Source: Stagnimonas sp. (GTDB lineage Bacteria > Pseudomonadota > Gammaproteobacteria > Nevskiales > Nevskiaceae). From it: a stretch of 45,828 bases of DNA. The DNA is taken from assembly GCA_030652575.1 (NCBI GenBank), contig JAUSQI010000055.1, positions 1 through 45,828 on the forward strand. The letters are read 5' to 3'. The position numbers and the translations under genes are program-made. The notes under the pieces were generated by a model. That model worked only from the letters and a program-made list of their open reading frames with translations, searched no databases and had not been told where the DNA came from. Positions 7,989-16,066 of the stretch are shown one piece after another. Every line of letters begins with the position of its first letter. Positions within the stretch are counted from its first letter, which is position 1.

Positions 7989-8951
7989 ATGAAATCCACT
8001 CACGATTTATCCCGCCACGTATGGGCGCCTTCGGCAACGCTCGCCACCTTGCACGCGCGGGCGAAATTGTTGCGCTCGATCCGTCAATTCTTCGATGCGC
8101 ATCAAGTGCTGGAAGTGGATACGCCGGTGCTGTCGCAGCACGCGACAGTGGACAAACACATCGATAGTTTTCGCACTCAGCAAGGGGCGTGGTTGCAGAC
8201 CTCGCCTGAGTTCGCGATGAAGCGTCTGCTCTGCGCAAACGCAGGTGCCATCTGGCAACTGTGCAAGGTGTTCCGTCTGGAAGAGGCGGGACGCCATCAC
8301 AATCCCGAGTTCACGATGCTGGAGTGGTATCGGCCGGGATTCGACCATCACGCGCTGATGGATGAAATGGAGTTGCTGCTGCGACACTGTGGTGTGGAAG
8401 CGACCCAGGCTTTCGACCGGATGAGCTATCGCGAAGCCTTTTTGCAGAACGTGGGGTTCGATCCGCTGCGAGCCAGCTGTGAAACCATGCGGACATTCGC
8501 ACAGCAACATTCACCGCCCCCCGCAGAGGGCTTGGGTGAAGTGCGTGACGCCTGGCTGGATCACTTCTACGGCAGCATCGTCTCTCCATTGCTTGGTTTG
8601 AAACGCCCCTGTTTCATCTATGACTTCCCGGCCTCGCAAGCCGCGCTGTCGCGCGTTCGTGGTGAGGTCGCCGAGCGATTCGAGCTGGTCTGGCGCGGCG
8701 TGGAACTGGCCAATGGCTTTCATGAATTAGCCGATGCCGACGAGCAGGCGCGTCGCTTCGATGCAGAGCTTGCATGGCGACGCGAGCAAGGCAAAATCCT
8801 GCCGCCTGCAGATGCGCACCTCATCGCCGCGCTGCAATCGGGCTTGCCTGATTGTGCTGGCGTCGCACTTGGCGTCGATCGTCTGTTGATGCTGTTGCTG
8901 AATGCGCCCGATCTGGCAGCCACGTTGACTTTCGACTGGCCGCGGGCCTGA
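7989..8951 (+). CDS. epmA: EF-P--(R)-beta-lysine ligase (lysyl-tRNA synthetase paralogue)
   Basis: EpmA attaches (R)-beta-lysine to a conserved lysine of elongation factor P, which helps ribosomes through polyproline stretches. The 320-residue protein is a class II lysyl-tRNA synthetase catalytic core without the N-terminal anticodon-binding domain. Visible motifs: [20 protein letters not shown] (motif 1 region), [33 protein letters not shown] (motif 2) and [12 protein letters not shown] (motif 3). Length matches E. coli EpmA (325). The ATG at 7989 is chosen because it begins the conserved domain; upstream in-frame residues do not look coding. The partner genes epmB and efp are not in the window. 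Confidence 0.94.
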   Translation: MKSTHDLSRHVWAPSATLATLHARAKLLRSIRQFFDAHQVLEVDTPVLSQHATVDKHIDSFRTQQGAWLQTSPEFAMKRLLCANAGAIWQLCKVFRLEEAGRHHNPEFTMLEWYRPGFDHHALMDEMELLLRHCGVEATQAFDRMSYREAFLQNVGFDPLRASCETMRTFAQQHSPPPAEGLGEVRDAWLDHFYGSIVSPLLGLKRPCFIYDFPASQAALSRVRGEVAERFELVWRGVELANGFHELADADEQARRFDAELAWRREQGKILPPADAHLIAALQSGLPDCAGVALGVDRLLMLLLNAPDLAATLTFDWPRA

Positions 8952-8956
8952 GGCAA

Positions 8957-9721
8957 TCAGCCTCGCAGCGTGTCCCAGATCATCTTTGCAAGAAGCAGCG
9001 CCACAACGCCGATAAACAGTAGGCGCACGAAGCCACTGCCGCGCTTGATCGCCAGATGTGCCCCGCACCAGGAGCCGGCGAGATTGCTCAAGGCCATCGG
9101 CAACGCAGCCTTATAGAGCACATGGCCGGTAGGGATGAACCAGACCAGCGCTGCCGCGTTGGTGGCCACGTTGACGACCTTGGCGGAAGCCGATGCGAGC
9201 AGGAACGAAAAGCCGAACACGCCCACGAAAGCGAACACCAGAAAGCTGCCGGTACCAGGGCCGAAAAAGCCGTCGTAGAAGCCCAGCACCGCACCCATCG
9301 CAATGCCGCAGTAACGTTGCTGCAAGGCGCTCAATTTTGGCGCGTGCAGCTGGCCGAAGTCCTTCTTGATGAGGGTGTAGATGAACACCGCCACCAGCAG
9401 CACGATGATGAGCGGACGCAGGGCATTGGGATTGAGATAGCTCACTGCGCGCGCTCCAAGGAACGAGAACACGAATGCGGTGCCTGCAGTGAGAAACAGA
9501 ATGCGCCAAGGCAGCTGCACGCGACGCGCGTATTGCCAGGTGGCGTTGCCGGTGCCGACGATGCTGGCCAGCTTGTTGGTGCCGAACAAGGTGGCGGGTG
9601 GCAGTTCCGGCTTCAGCACAAACAGCGCCGGCACCTGGATCAACCCGCCACCACCTACGACCGCATCAACAAAGCCCGCGACAAAGGCGAAGCCGATCAG
9701 TGCCGCGAGCGTCCAATCCAC
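8957..9721 (-). CDS. TauE/SafE family membrane transporter (sulfite exporter-type)
   Basis: A 254-residue polytopic membrane protein with about eight hydrophobic segments. It begins MDWTLAALIGFAFVAGFVDAVVGGGGL, where the glycine-rich AGFVDAVVGGGGL is the hallmark of the TauE/SafE family, and repeats the motif in the second half (GFYDGFFGPGTGSFLVF). Family members are linked to export of sulfite, sulfoacetate and other small organic anions; the substrate here is unknown. It is the last of a minus-strand run with phoH-like and the 110-residue gene (7-base gap). It ends 5 bases from the convergent end of epmA. Confidence 0.9.
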   Translation of the reverse strand: MDWTLAALIGFAFVAGFVDAVVGGGGLIQVPALFVLKPELPPATLFGTNKLASIVGTGNATWQYARRVQLPWRILFLTAGTAFVFSFLGARAVSYLNPNALRPLIIVLLVAVFIYTLIKKDFGQLHAPKLSALQQRYCGIAMGAVLGFYDGFFGPGTGSFLVFAFVGVFGFSFLLASASAKVVNVATNAAALVWFIPTGHVLYKAALPMALSNLAGSWCGAHLAIKRGSGFVRLLFIGVVALLLAKMIWDTLRG

Positions 9722-9728
9722 AACGCTA

Positions 9729-10061
9729 CTAGAGCAGGCGATTGACGGCGGAAGGCAGTTTGTAGCGTTTGCCCATCAGAAACTTGTTGAGCAACAGCGT
9801 CACCCATTCACGCGAGCTGGAGAAACGCTTGAGCACGATGTAGGTCATCTCGCCTTCGCGCTCGATCTCGTATTTTTCGAGGTTGATGGTGACGCGCTCG
9901 CGCTCGCCCTTGAGCAGGGCCTGCACGACCACCTTGTTGGCTTTGGTGTCGATGCTGCAATCGGTGATGTCACCGTACTCGCCGAACTTGTCGTTGACCA
10001 GCGCCTTCAGGGACATCGCGATCACGCCATCTTTTGCACCACGGGCTAGGGCTCCCAGCAT
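9729..10061 (-). CDS. Conserved protein of unknown function (110 aa)
   Basis: A 110-residue soluble protein with no signal peptide or membrane segment. Its sequence (MSLKALVNDKFGEYGDITDC, then VVVQALLKGERERVTINLEKYEI and YIVLKRFSSSREWVTLLLNKFL) looks like an alpha-beta fold with regular strands. I do not recognise a named family. It lies 20 bases downstream of the phoH-like gene and 7 bases before the TauE-type gene, so it is probably cotranscribed with both. The start codon ATG 10061 has AAGGAGAACCCC upstream, a convincing ribosome binding site. Confidence 0.8.
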   Translation of the reverse strand: MLGALARGAKDGVIAMSLKALVNDKFGEYGDITDCSIDTKANKVVVQALLKGERERVTINLEKYEIEREGEMTYIVLKRFSSSREWVTLLLNKFLMGKRYKLPSAVNRLL

Positions 10062-10081
10062 GGGGTTCTCCTTGAGTATTT

Positions 10082-11506
10082 TTAGAGCACGTCGGAGGCG
10101 TGTGCCGCCAAGCGTGAACGTTCACCGCGTGCCAGCGTGACGTGACCACCGTGTGGCCAGCCCTGGAAGCGATCCACCACATAAGTAAGGCCGCTGGTGG
10201 TCTCGCTCAGGTAGGGCGTGTCGATCTGCGTGAGGTTGCCGAGGCAGATCATCTTGCTGCCCGGCCCGCAGCGGGTGATGAGTGTTTTCATCTGCTTGGC
10301 AGTGAGGTTCTGCGCCTCGTCGATGATGATGTAGCGGTTGAGGAATGTACGGCCGCGCATGAAGTTGAGCGAACGGATCTTGATGCGCTTGCTCAGGATG
10401 TCGTTGGTGGCCGCACGTTCCCAATCACCCGCGTTGCTAGTCTGGGTCAGCACTTCGAGGTTGTCCATCAAGGCGCCCATCCAGGGCGTCATCTTCTCTT
10501 CTTCGGTGCCGGGCAGAAAACCGATGTCTTCACCGAGCGGTACCGTGACACGGGTCATGATGATCTCGCGGTAGCGCGGTTCGTCGAGTACCTGCGCCAA
10601 GCCGGCGGCCAGCGTCAGCAAGGTCTTGCCGGAACCGGCGGTACCTAAGATGGTGACGAAGTCGATGTCGGGGTCGAGCAGCAGATTGAGGGCAAAGTTC
10701 TGCTCGCGGTTTTTGGCATGAATGCCCCAGACGGGTGTCTTGCCCGTCTGATAGTTACGAATGACGCGCAGCTTGGCGGTCTGGTCGTCGACGGAATCGA
10801 CCACCATGTCCAGACCTTCGTCGGCGGCATCGTCGGCCATGTGCAGAAACTGGTTGACATGCCACTCCTTCACCTGCGGGCCGCGGATGCGATAGCAGGC
10901 TCGCGCACGCTCGTCCTGCCAGCTTTCCATCTTGTCGCCGTGCTTGTCCCAGAAGTTGGCGGGCAGGGTGGTGTAGCCGGTGTAGAGCAGGTCCGAGTCT
11001 TCCAGCACCTGGTCGTTGTGATAGTCCTCGGTGTGCACGCCGACAATCGCGGCCTTGAGGCGCAGGTTGATGTCTTTCGACACCAGCGTGATCTGCCGCG
11101 AGGGATGCAACTGCTGTAATTGCAGCGCCGTCAGCAAGATCGAGTTATCGGGCTTGTTGCCGGGCAGGATGCCGGGCAGGGCCGCTTCGGTCGGCTGGGT
11201 CTGAAAGAACAGGCGGCCACTCGCGCCGATACTGCCCTTGCCGCTGACGCTGCGCTTGGATTGGGTGGCAGGCAGGGCGATGCCTTTTTCGATCTGCGCG
11301 TGGTCCTTGTGCGCAACCAGGCCATCCAGCGTGCGGCTTACCTGGCGCGCGGTGCGGGCAGGTTCGCTGGTGCCTTTCTTCAGGCCATCGAGTTCTTCGA
11401 GCACCACCATCGGGATGAACAGGTCGTGCTCCTCGAAACGGAACAGGCTGCTCGGGTCGTGCATCAGCACGTTGGTATCGAGAACGAAGAACTTTTTCTT
11501 GGACAT
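10082..11506 (-). CDS. PIN-domain and PhoH-family ATPase (PhoH2/YlaK type)
   Basis: A 474-residue two-domain protein: an N-terminal PIN ribonuclease domain (VLDTNVLMHDP with D10, VLEELDGLKKG with E37-E38, D120 and the VSKDINLR aspartate ~145) followed by a PhoH ATPase domain. Walker A is GTAGSGKT at 288-295 and Walker B is YIIIDEAQN near 392. PhoH2 proteins studied in mycobacteria unwind and cut RNA, so a similar RNA helicase/nuclease role is likely, but the cellular target is unknown. All PIN acidic positions I can align are present, so nuclease activity is plausible. It starts a minus-strand unit after a terminator that separates it from bcp. Confidence 0.92.
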   Translation of the reverse strand: MSKKKFFVLDTNVLMHDPSSLFRFEEHDLFIPMVVLEELDGLKKGTSEPARTARQVSRTLDGLVAHKDHAQIEKGIALPATQSKRSVSGKGSIGASGRLFFQTQPTEAALPGILPGNKPDNSILLTALQLQQLHPSRQITLVSKDINLRLKAAIVGVHTEDYHNDQVLEDSDLLYTGYTTLPANFWDKHGDKMESWQDERARACYRIRGPQVKEWHVNQFLHMADDAADEGLDMVVDSVDDQTAKLRVIRNYQTGKTPVWGIHAKNREQNFALNLLLDPDIDFVTILGTAGSGKTLLTLAAGLAQVLDEPRYREIIMTRVTVPLGEDIGFLPGTEEEKMTPWMGALMDNLEVLTQTSNAGDWERAATNDILSKRIKIRSLNFMRGRTFLNRYIIIDEAQNLTAKQMKTLITRCGPGSKMICLGNLTQIDTPYLSETTSGLTYVVDRFQGWPHGGHVTLARGERSRLAAHASDVL

Positions 11507-11533
11507 GCTCTTTAAGGTCGAGTGAGGTCTAGA

Positions 11534-11568
11534 AACAAAAACGCCGGAGGCAAGTCATCGCCCCCGGC
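11534..11568 (-). terminator. Rho-independent terminator downstream of bcp
   Basis: Reading the minus strand, GCCGGGGGC (11568-11560) pairs with GCCTCCGGC (11551-11543) with one mismatch and is followed by GTTTTTGTTTCT. It separates gcvR-bcp from the phoH-like unit. Confidence 0.82.
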
Positions 11569-11599
11569 ATGGAGAACAGCAAATCGATTCGATGATGCG

Positions 11600-12067
11600 T
11601 CAAAGGGCCTGCACGGCAGCGAGCACTTCTTCGGCATGACCCTTGGCTTTGACGCTGCGCCAAGCCTGCACCAGTTTTCCCTTCTCATTGAAGAAAAAAG
11701 TGCAGCGGTCGATGCCCATGTATTTTTTGCCGTACATGGATTTTTCGACGATGGCACCAAAGGCGGTGCAGGCCGCTTCTTCGGCATCCGACAGCAGCAG
11801 GAAGGGGAAACCAAACTTCGCACAGAAGTTGTCGTGCGCCTTCACACTGTCTTTCGACACACCGACGATGTCGGCATTGGCTTTTGTGAACTGTGGATAC
11901 AAGCGAGTGAAGTCCTGCCCCTCCAAAGTGCAGCCTGGCGTGTTGTCCTTGGGGTAGAAATAAACCACCAGTTTCTTGCCCGCGTAGTCCTTGTGCAGCG
12001 CTACCGTTTTGGCTCCGCTGGCGGGCAGGGTGAGCGTGGGTAGTTTGTCGCCAATTTCGATCGTCAT
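11600..12067 (-). CDS. bcp: Thioredoxin-dependent thiol peroxidase (bacterioferritin comigratory protein)
   Basis: A 155-residue peroxiredoxin of the BCP/PrxQ group that reduces hydroperoxides. The peroxidatic cysteine is C46 in NTPGCTLEG, with T43 and the later arginine (DRCTFFF) completing the active site. The resolving cysteine found five residues on in E. coli Bcp is absent (TPGCTLEGQDF); C82 in DNFCAKF is the likeliest replacement, as in some other members. It follows gcvR by 17 bases on the same strand, the E. coli gcvR-bcp arrangement, and ends in a terminator. Confidence 0.95.
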   Translation of the reverse strand: MTIEIGDKLPTLTLPASGAKTVALHKDYAGKKLVVYFYPKDNTPGCTLEGQDFTRLYPQFTKANADIVGVSKDSVKAHDNFCAKFGFPFLLLSDAEEAACTAFGAIVEKSMYGKKYMGIDRCTFFFNEKGKLVQAWRSVKAKGHAEEVLAAVQAL

Positions 12068-12084
12068 GCTTTCCTTAAGTGAGC

Positions 12085-12621
12085 TCAGGTTTTGATGGGA
12101 TCGAGCATTCCATCTGCATTCAAATCATCGCAGAGGTCCATGAAGGATTCACGCAGCGCCTGCGGGTGCTGGTTGACCGGCACATGCAGCACCATCTGCA
12201 CGCTGCACATGAAAGCACCTGTGTGGCCAGACTGATATTTCTGCGAGTTCATCTCCGGCACAAGCACATCCTGTGCCTGAAAAAACTCCAGCAGATGCAC
12301 CAGCAACTCGGGCTGCTGCGGTGCAATCACATCCGCAGCATAAGGACGAAACTCTGGGTTTTGCGCGCGCGCGCCGCAGCGCTCGAAGCGCACTTGCAGC
12401 TCCAGTTTTTCAGCGATGCCGGGCAGGGCGGTTTCCAGCCGACCCAAGGTGCTCCAGTTGCCGGACACCACCAGGCTGACAGTCAGGCGATCCCCCAGCG
12501 GCGCGATGCGGCAGTCTTCCACTTCACCTCCCCGCTCGCGGATGGCGCGAAACAGTTCCAGCGAGATTTGGGGCTTGGGGGGCGCGAGCACCGAGATGCT
12601 CAGATATTCAGGATTAGCCAT
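12085..12621 (-). CDS. gcvR: Glycine cleavage system transcriptional repressor-like ACT protein
   Basis: A 178-residue protein related to GcvR, which in E. coli binds GcvA and represses the glycine cleavage operon when glycine is low. It has two ACT-type halves (MANPEYLSISVLAPPKPQIS and EFRPYAADVIAPQQPELLVH) but no DNA-binding domain. Position also supports the call: divergent from dapA and directly upstream of bcp, exactly the E. coli order. The family is divergent in sequence, so the regulated target need not be the glycine cleavage genes. Confidence 0.85.
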   Translation of the reverse strand: MANPEYLSISVLAPPKPQISLELFRAIRERGGEVEDCRIAPLGDRLTVSLVVSGNWSTLGRLETALPGIAEKLELQVRFERCGARAQNPEFRPYAADVIAPQQPELLVHLLEFFQAQDVLVPEMNSQKYQSGHTGAFMCSVQMVLHVPVNQHPQALRESFMDLCDDLNADGMLDPIKT

Positions 12622-12733
12622 GTGTCGTGATCGTGCTGCGAATGCGCAGCGAACTTCAGTGTAGTGGGGATTGATCGGCTTGTAATCGCTATACTGCGGC
12701 GCTTCGCCCCAATCTCAAGCACAAGCGCAAAAC

Positions 12734-13630
12734 ATGACCATCAATGCCCGGCTCGGCGGCAGCATCGTCGCCATCGTCACGCCCATGCAGGCCGACGGTG
12801 CCGTGGACTACAAATGCCTCGAAGCGCTTGTGGAATGGCACATCAGCGAAGGGACCGATGGCATCGTCGCCGTCGGCACCACGGGTGAGTCCGCGACACT
12901 CGATGTGGACGAGCACATGGAAGTCATCCGCCGCGTGATTGCTCAAGTGAAGGGCCGCGTGCCGGTCATCGCTGGCACCGGTGCCAACTCGACGCGCGAA
13001 GCGATTGAGCTGACGCGTGCGGCGGCAGAAGCCAAGGCCGATGCCTGCTTGATCGTCACGCCCTATTACAACAAGCCGCCGCAGGAAGGCCTTTACCAGC
13101 ATTACAAGGCAATTGCAGAAGCCGTCGATGTGCCGATCATTCTCTACAACGTGCCGGGCCGCACGGGTTGCGACATGCAGCCCATCACCGTCATGCGATT
13201 GGCGCGGATCCCCAACATCATCGGCCTGAAAGAAGCCAGAGGCGATCTTGAACGGCGCAGCGCCTTGCTGGCGCTCAGACTGCCCGCAGATTTCATATTG
13301 CTCTCTGGCGATGACGAGACGGCGCGTGAAGCGATTCTTGCCGGTTTCAAGGGCGATATTTCTGTCACCGCCAATGTCGCACCGCGCCTGATGCACGAGT
13401 TGTGCGCTGCCGCCCTCGCAGGTGATGCTGAACAAGCCGCCAAAGTCGACGCGCAATTGCTGCCTCTGCACCAGAACCTTTTCGTTGAACCCAACCCCAT
13501 CCCGGTAAAGTGGGCACTGCATGCGATGGGTCGCATTCCTTCGGGGTTGCGGCTGCCATTGGTGCCCATGTCCGCTGCTGCTGAACCCACCGTACGCGTT
13601 GCCCTTAAAGCCGCGGGAATCCAAGCATGA
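12734..13630 (+). CDS. dapA: 4-hydroxy-tetrahydrodipicolinate synthase
   Basis: Condenses pyruvate with aspartate semialdehyde, the first step of the diaminopimelate/lysine branch; cytoplasmic. The 298-residue TIM-barrel protein has the pyruvate-binding GTTGESATL motif, ILYNVPGRTG (catalytic tyrosine) and the Schiff-base lysine K166 in IIGLKEARGD. Length is standard (292 in E. coli). The start ATG 12734 begins MTINARLGGSIVAIVTPM. Its stop overlaps the start of the small lipoprotein gene (ATGA), which suggests coupling. Confidence 0.97.
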   Translation: MTINARLGGSIVAIVTPMQADGAVDYKCLEALVEWHISEGTDGIVAVGTTGESATLDVDEHMEVIRRVIAQVKGRVPVIAGTGANSTREAIELTRAAAEAKADACLIVTPYYNKPPQEGLYQHYKAIAEAVDVPIILYNVPGRTGCDMQPITVMRLARIPNIIGLKEARGDLERRSALLALRLPADFILLSGDDETAREAILAGFKGDISVTANVAPRLMHELCAAALAGDAEQAAKVDAQLLPLHQNLFVEPNPIPVKWALHAMGRIPSGLRLPLVPMSAAAEPTVRVALKAAGIQA

Positions 13631-13926
13631 AAATCTCTTTTGTCCTGATCGTCTCAGCTGCCGCGCTGCTCGGCGCCTGTGCTGGCAACCAAACCTGCAA
13701 AGAAGACGCCAGCTATCGCAAAGCAGCCGCCATCCCGCCGATCAAGCCGGCCGAAGGGCTCAATCTGCCGAGCTCGCCCTCGGCACTTGTGGTGCCGGAA
13801 ATCACTCCAGCAGCCGCACAGGCTGCGCAGCAGCCCATGCCAAAAAAAGGCAAAGGCACGGCCTGTCTCGACTACCCACCAGAAATCGAGTCTGAAAGCG
13901 CTGCAGGCGGCGCTGCGAAAAGCTAA
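13627..13926 (+). CDS. Small lipoprotein in the bamC position
   Basis: A 99-residue predicted lipoprotein: signal [18 protein letters not shown] with lipobox LLGAC, then a mostly disordered Pro/Ala-rich mature part of about 80 residues containing three further cysteines or near ([15 protein letters not shown]). In E. coli the gene coupled after dapA is bamC, a subunit of the outer-membrane assembly machine. The stretch [20 protein letters not shown] is reminiscent of the unstructured BamC N-terminus that lies along BamD, but the two BamC helix-grip domains are missing. It may be a minimal BamC-like protein or an unrelated lipoprotein. Start overlaps the dapA stop. Confidence 0.7.
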   Translation: MKISFVLIVSAAALLGACAGNQTCKEDASYRKAAAIPPIKPAEGLNLPSSPSALVVPEITPAAAQAAQQPMPKKGKGTACLDYPPEIESESAAGGAAKS

Positions 13927-13944
13927 AATCCATTCACTGTTTCT

Positions 13945-14034
13945 GGACGGGTGTCCGAGTGGTTTAAGGAGCAAGCCTGGAAAGTTTGTAAACGAGCAAT
14001 CGTTTCGCGGGTTCGAATCCCGCCCTGTCCGCCA
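13945..14034 (+). tRNA. tRNA-Ser (anticodon GGA)
   Basis: A 90-base class II tRNA: acceptor GGACGGG/CCTGTCC, anticodon stem CAAGC/GTTTG with loop CTGGAAA (anticodon GGA), long variable arm AAACG...CGTTT, T loop GTTCGAATC and encoded CCA. The 3' end of serine tRNA genes is a common integrase target; unfamiliar genes begin just downstream. Confidence 0.96.
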
Positions 14035-14048
14035 AATATGTAGCAATC

Positions 14049-14072
14049 ACGGCCCTTTCAGGGCCGTTTTTG
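14049..14072 (+). terminator. Rho-independent terminator after tRNA-Ser
   Basis: Stem ACGGCCCT (14049-14056), loop TTC, stem AGGGCCGT (14060-14067) followed by a T run. It ends the dapA/tRNA-Ser side of the core region. Confidence 0.9.
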
Positions 14073-14351
14073 TTTCTACCCGCCATCCTACCCGCCTACC
14101 AATTTGCGCTTGGGCTAATGGGCTTGATAGGGAAGAGCCGCCCGCTCTTCAGTTCTCGCCGCATCGCGGGATGAGTGGCAATGGGGACACCCGACTGCGT
14201 TCGCTTGTTTATCCAGCTACAACGACACTTGGTGAGCAGATGTGTCCGACAGCCGGGAATGGGTTCTGGATGTGTATGTAAATCAGCTGTAACTCCCTAC
14301 ATACGCTACGACTGGGCACTGAAGTGACAGGTGCTGTCAGTGGGAGACCTT
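14073..14351. other. Non-coding stretch at the presumed island edge, with TACCCGCC repeats
   Basis: No convincing gene is visible. Between 14077 and 14100 the octamer TACCCGCC occurs twice in tandem-like spacing. Similar TACCCGCC/GGGTAAC words cluster at 26665-26745 next to the decayed integrase. Such short repeats are common near integrase arm sites, but no exact att duplication was found. Confidence 0.4.
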
Positions 14352-15350
14352 TCATTCACCGCCACGACCGCGCCAAGCGCGTGGCGACATACCCTTCCAC
14401 GATTTGAAAGTCCGGCTGAATACTGCGAGATCACAGAATCCGAGATTCATCGCCAAAGTAGTCAGGCCGATGTCGCTGCCGTCCAGATGCTCGCACGCCA
14501 GACGTTCACGGACCTGACGCAGAAGCAGGCCGAAGCCGAGCTGCTCACGGTGCAGCTGCGCCTGCAGCGTGCGAGGCTTCAGCTCCACCAGATACGCCAC
14601 GCGTTCTAGGTTGCAGTCGCCGGTCGGCAGCAGCGCGACGATCGCGCGCTCGACCTGACGCTCCAGACTTAGTGGCGCCTGCCGCCAGCCACCACGCCAT
14701 TGTGTACTGAGCCGTTCGCGCACGACCGTGTCGATATGAACCGGCAGCTCGAACAGGGAGGCCGGGTAGAAAAGGTAGTTGGACGCGGCCCCGAATGTCG
14801 GCGTGACGGCGAAGGCATGACTCCAGGGATGGGTGTCGTTCGGTGCCGGCAGGTCGAGCTCTACGCGATCCGGCTTGAGTCCGGTGCCATGCAGTTGCGA
14901 GATCGTGTGGGCGAGCAGCGCCATGCTTAGGGCCAGCAATTGTTCGCAGTCGGTCTGCTGTGCAAAGGCCAAGCGCATCTCAACAGAAATCCGCTGGTGA
15001 TCGGTCTCGACGTTGACCTCGACGCCGCGTGCGTGGAATCCGAGGTTTTTTTGAATCAGCGTCAGCGCGTCTCCGACGTGCGCCTGAAGACAGAGCCAGT
15101 TTCCCAGCGCGCCCACGACTTCCAGTCCCTGCCGACTCCCCAACCGAACCCCGAAGTCGGGCGCACGGCATCGCAGCGCCGCCAGCGTGAGCAGGTCCGC
15201 CAGCGTCTGGTAGGGGATGTACAGATCCGGATCGCGCAGCACGCCGGGAGCCAGGCCTACTTCTTCCAGCAGATCGAGCGGGCGCTGACCGAACTCTTCG
15301 ACGAACTCGGGGAAGCCCTGGAGGCTACCGCTGCGAACCAGATACTTCAT
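14352..15350 (-). CDS. AraC family transcriptional regulator (OruR/ArgR-like N-terminal domain)
   Basis: A 332-residue regulator with the 'arabinose-binding domain of AraC' type N-terminus found in OruR and related proteins (VGLAPGVLRDPDLYIPYQTL, then VRLGSRQGLEVVGALGNWLC) and a C-terminal double helix-turn-helix (VAYLVELKPRTLQAQLHRE and LTTLAMNLGFCDLAVFSRTF, then WKGMSPRAWR). It is divergent from the cupin/dehydrogenase operon with 148 bases between starts and most likely controls it. Relatives often respond to fatty acid, steroid or hydrocarbon intermediates. The inducer cannot be read from sequence. Confidence 0.9.
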   Translation of the reverse strand: MKYLVRSGSLQGFPEFVEEFGQRPLDLLEEVGLAPGVLRDPDLYIPYQTLADLLTLAALRCRAPDFGVRLGSRQGLEVVGALGNWLCLQAHVGDALTLIQKNLGFHARGVEVNVETDHQRISVEMRLAFAQQTDCEQLLALSMALLAHTISQLHGTGLKPDRVELDLPAPNDTHPWSHAFAVTPTFGAASNYLFYPASLFELPVHIDTVVRERLSTQWRGGWRQAPLSLERQVERAIVALLPTGDCNLERVAYLVELKPRTLQAQLHREQLGFGLLLRQVRERLACEHLDGSDIGLTTLAMNLGFCDLAVFSRTFKSWKGMSPRAWRGRGGE

Positions 15351-15498
15351 GGGGCATGACCTTCGTGTATGCGCGAAATATCAAATTTATCTGCGCGATT
15401 TGTCAAATAAGGAAGGTGTCTGCGAACTAAAGTGGCAGCCCTCGGAGCCCGACAGAGAAGCGGCCGCCGAATCCCCAAGTGCCGCAAGGAGAGATGTC

Positions 15499-16008
15499 AT
15501 GGCGTTACCGCCACTGGTTACGAATCACAAAGAATTGCTGACCCTCAACACCCGGGAGCTGCCGCTGTATGAGAACGCGCTGCCCGGCGTACATGTGCAA
15601 CCCCTGATGCTCGACACACACCGCGGCATCTGGGTGCTGCGGGTGTTGTTCGAGGCCGGCGTGGTGCTGCCGCTGCACTACCACACGGGCTCGGTGCACT
15701 TGTGGACGTTGTCTGGCAAGTGGAGCTACCTGGAGTATCCGGACCAGCCGCAGACTGCCGGCAGCTACCTCTTCGAGCCAGGCAGCTCGATGCATACCTT
15801 CACGACGCCGAAGGACAACAGCGAAGTCACCGAAACCTTGATGTATGTCGAGGGCAGCAACGTCAACTTCGATGCCGATGGCAACTTTGTCGGTTTCCTC
15901 GACGCGAACTCGCTGACCTTGCTGCTTGAGCACCTCACCCGGGAGCGCGGCCTTCAGCCCGCGCGCTACATCCGCCCCCAGCAGCCGGAATACACCACCG
16001 CCCGCTGA
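15499..16008 (+). CDS. Cupin-domain protein of the 2,4'-dihydroxyacetophenone dioxygenase family
   Basis: A 169-residue single cupin. The metal-binding set is visible: H60 and H62 in LPLHYHTGSVH, E79 in SYLEYPDQ, and H99 in SSMHTFT. This spacing and the surrounding sequence (VHLWTLSGKWSYLEY, GSYLFEPGSSMHTF) fit the family of 2,4'-dihydroxyacetophenone dioxygenase, an Fe-dependent C-C bond-cleaving enzyme. The start at 15499 has AAGGAGAG six bases upstream; an open frame reaching back to 15349 has no support. It is the first gene of a four-gene run. Acetophenone as a substrate is not implied; the family is used widely in annotation. Confidence 0.82.
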   Translation: MALPPLVTNHKELLTLNTRELPLYENALPGVHVQPLMLDTHRGIWVLRVLFEAGVVLPLHYHTGSVHLWTLSGKWSYLEYPDQPQTAGSYLFEPGSSMHTFTTPKDNSEVTETLMYVEGSNVNFDADGNFVGFLDANSLTLLLEHLTRERGLQPARYIRPQQPEYTTAR

Positions 16009-16066
16009 GCGGACACTGCCGGGACAGTCCGCAGAAGGATGCCCGGCACCAACCAGAGGAGTCGTC

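Noticed and set aside
7398-7992. Plus-strand open frames rich in [13 protein letters not shown]-type repeats opposite the Lys/Ala-rich gene
   Set aside because: They are mirror images of the KKAVAKK codon repeats on the minus strand, have no ribosome binding site, and would be implausible hydrophobic proteins.
15349-15498. A longer start for the cupin protein at 15349
   Set aside because: The added residues have no family support, would overlap the AraC start, and a strong ribosome binding site precedes 15499.
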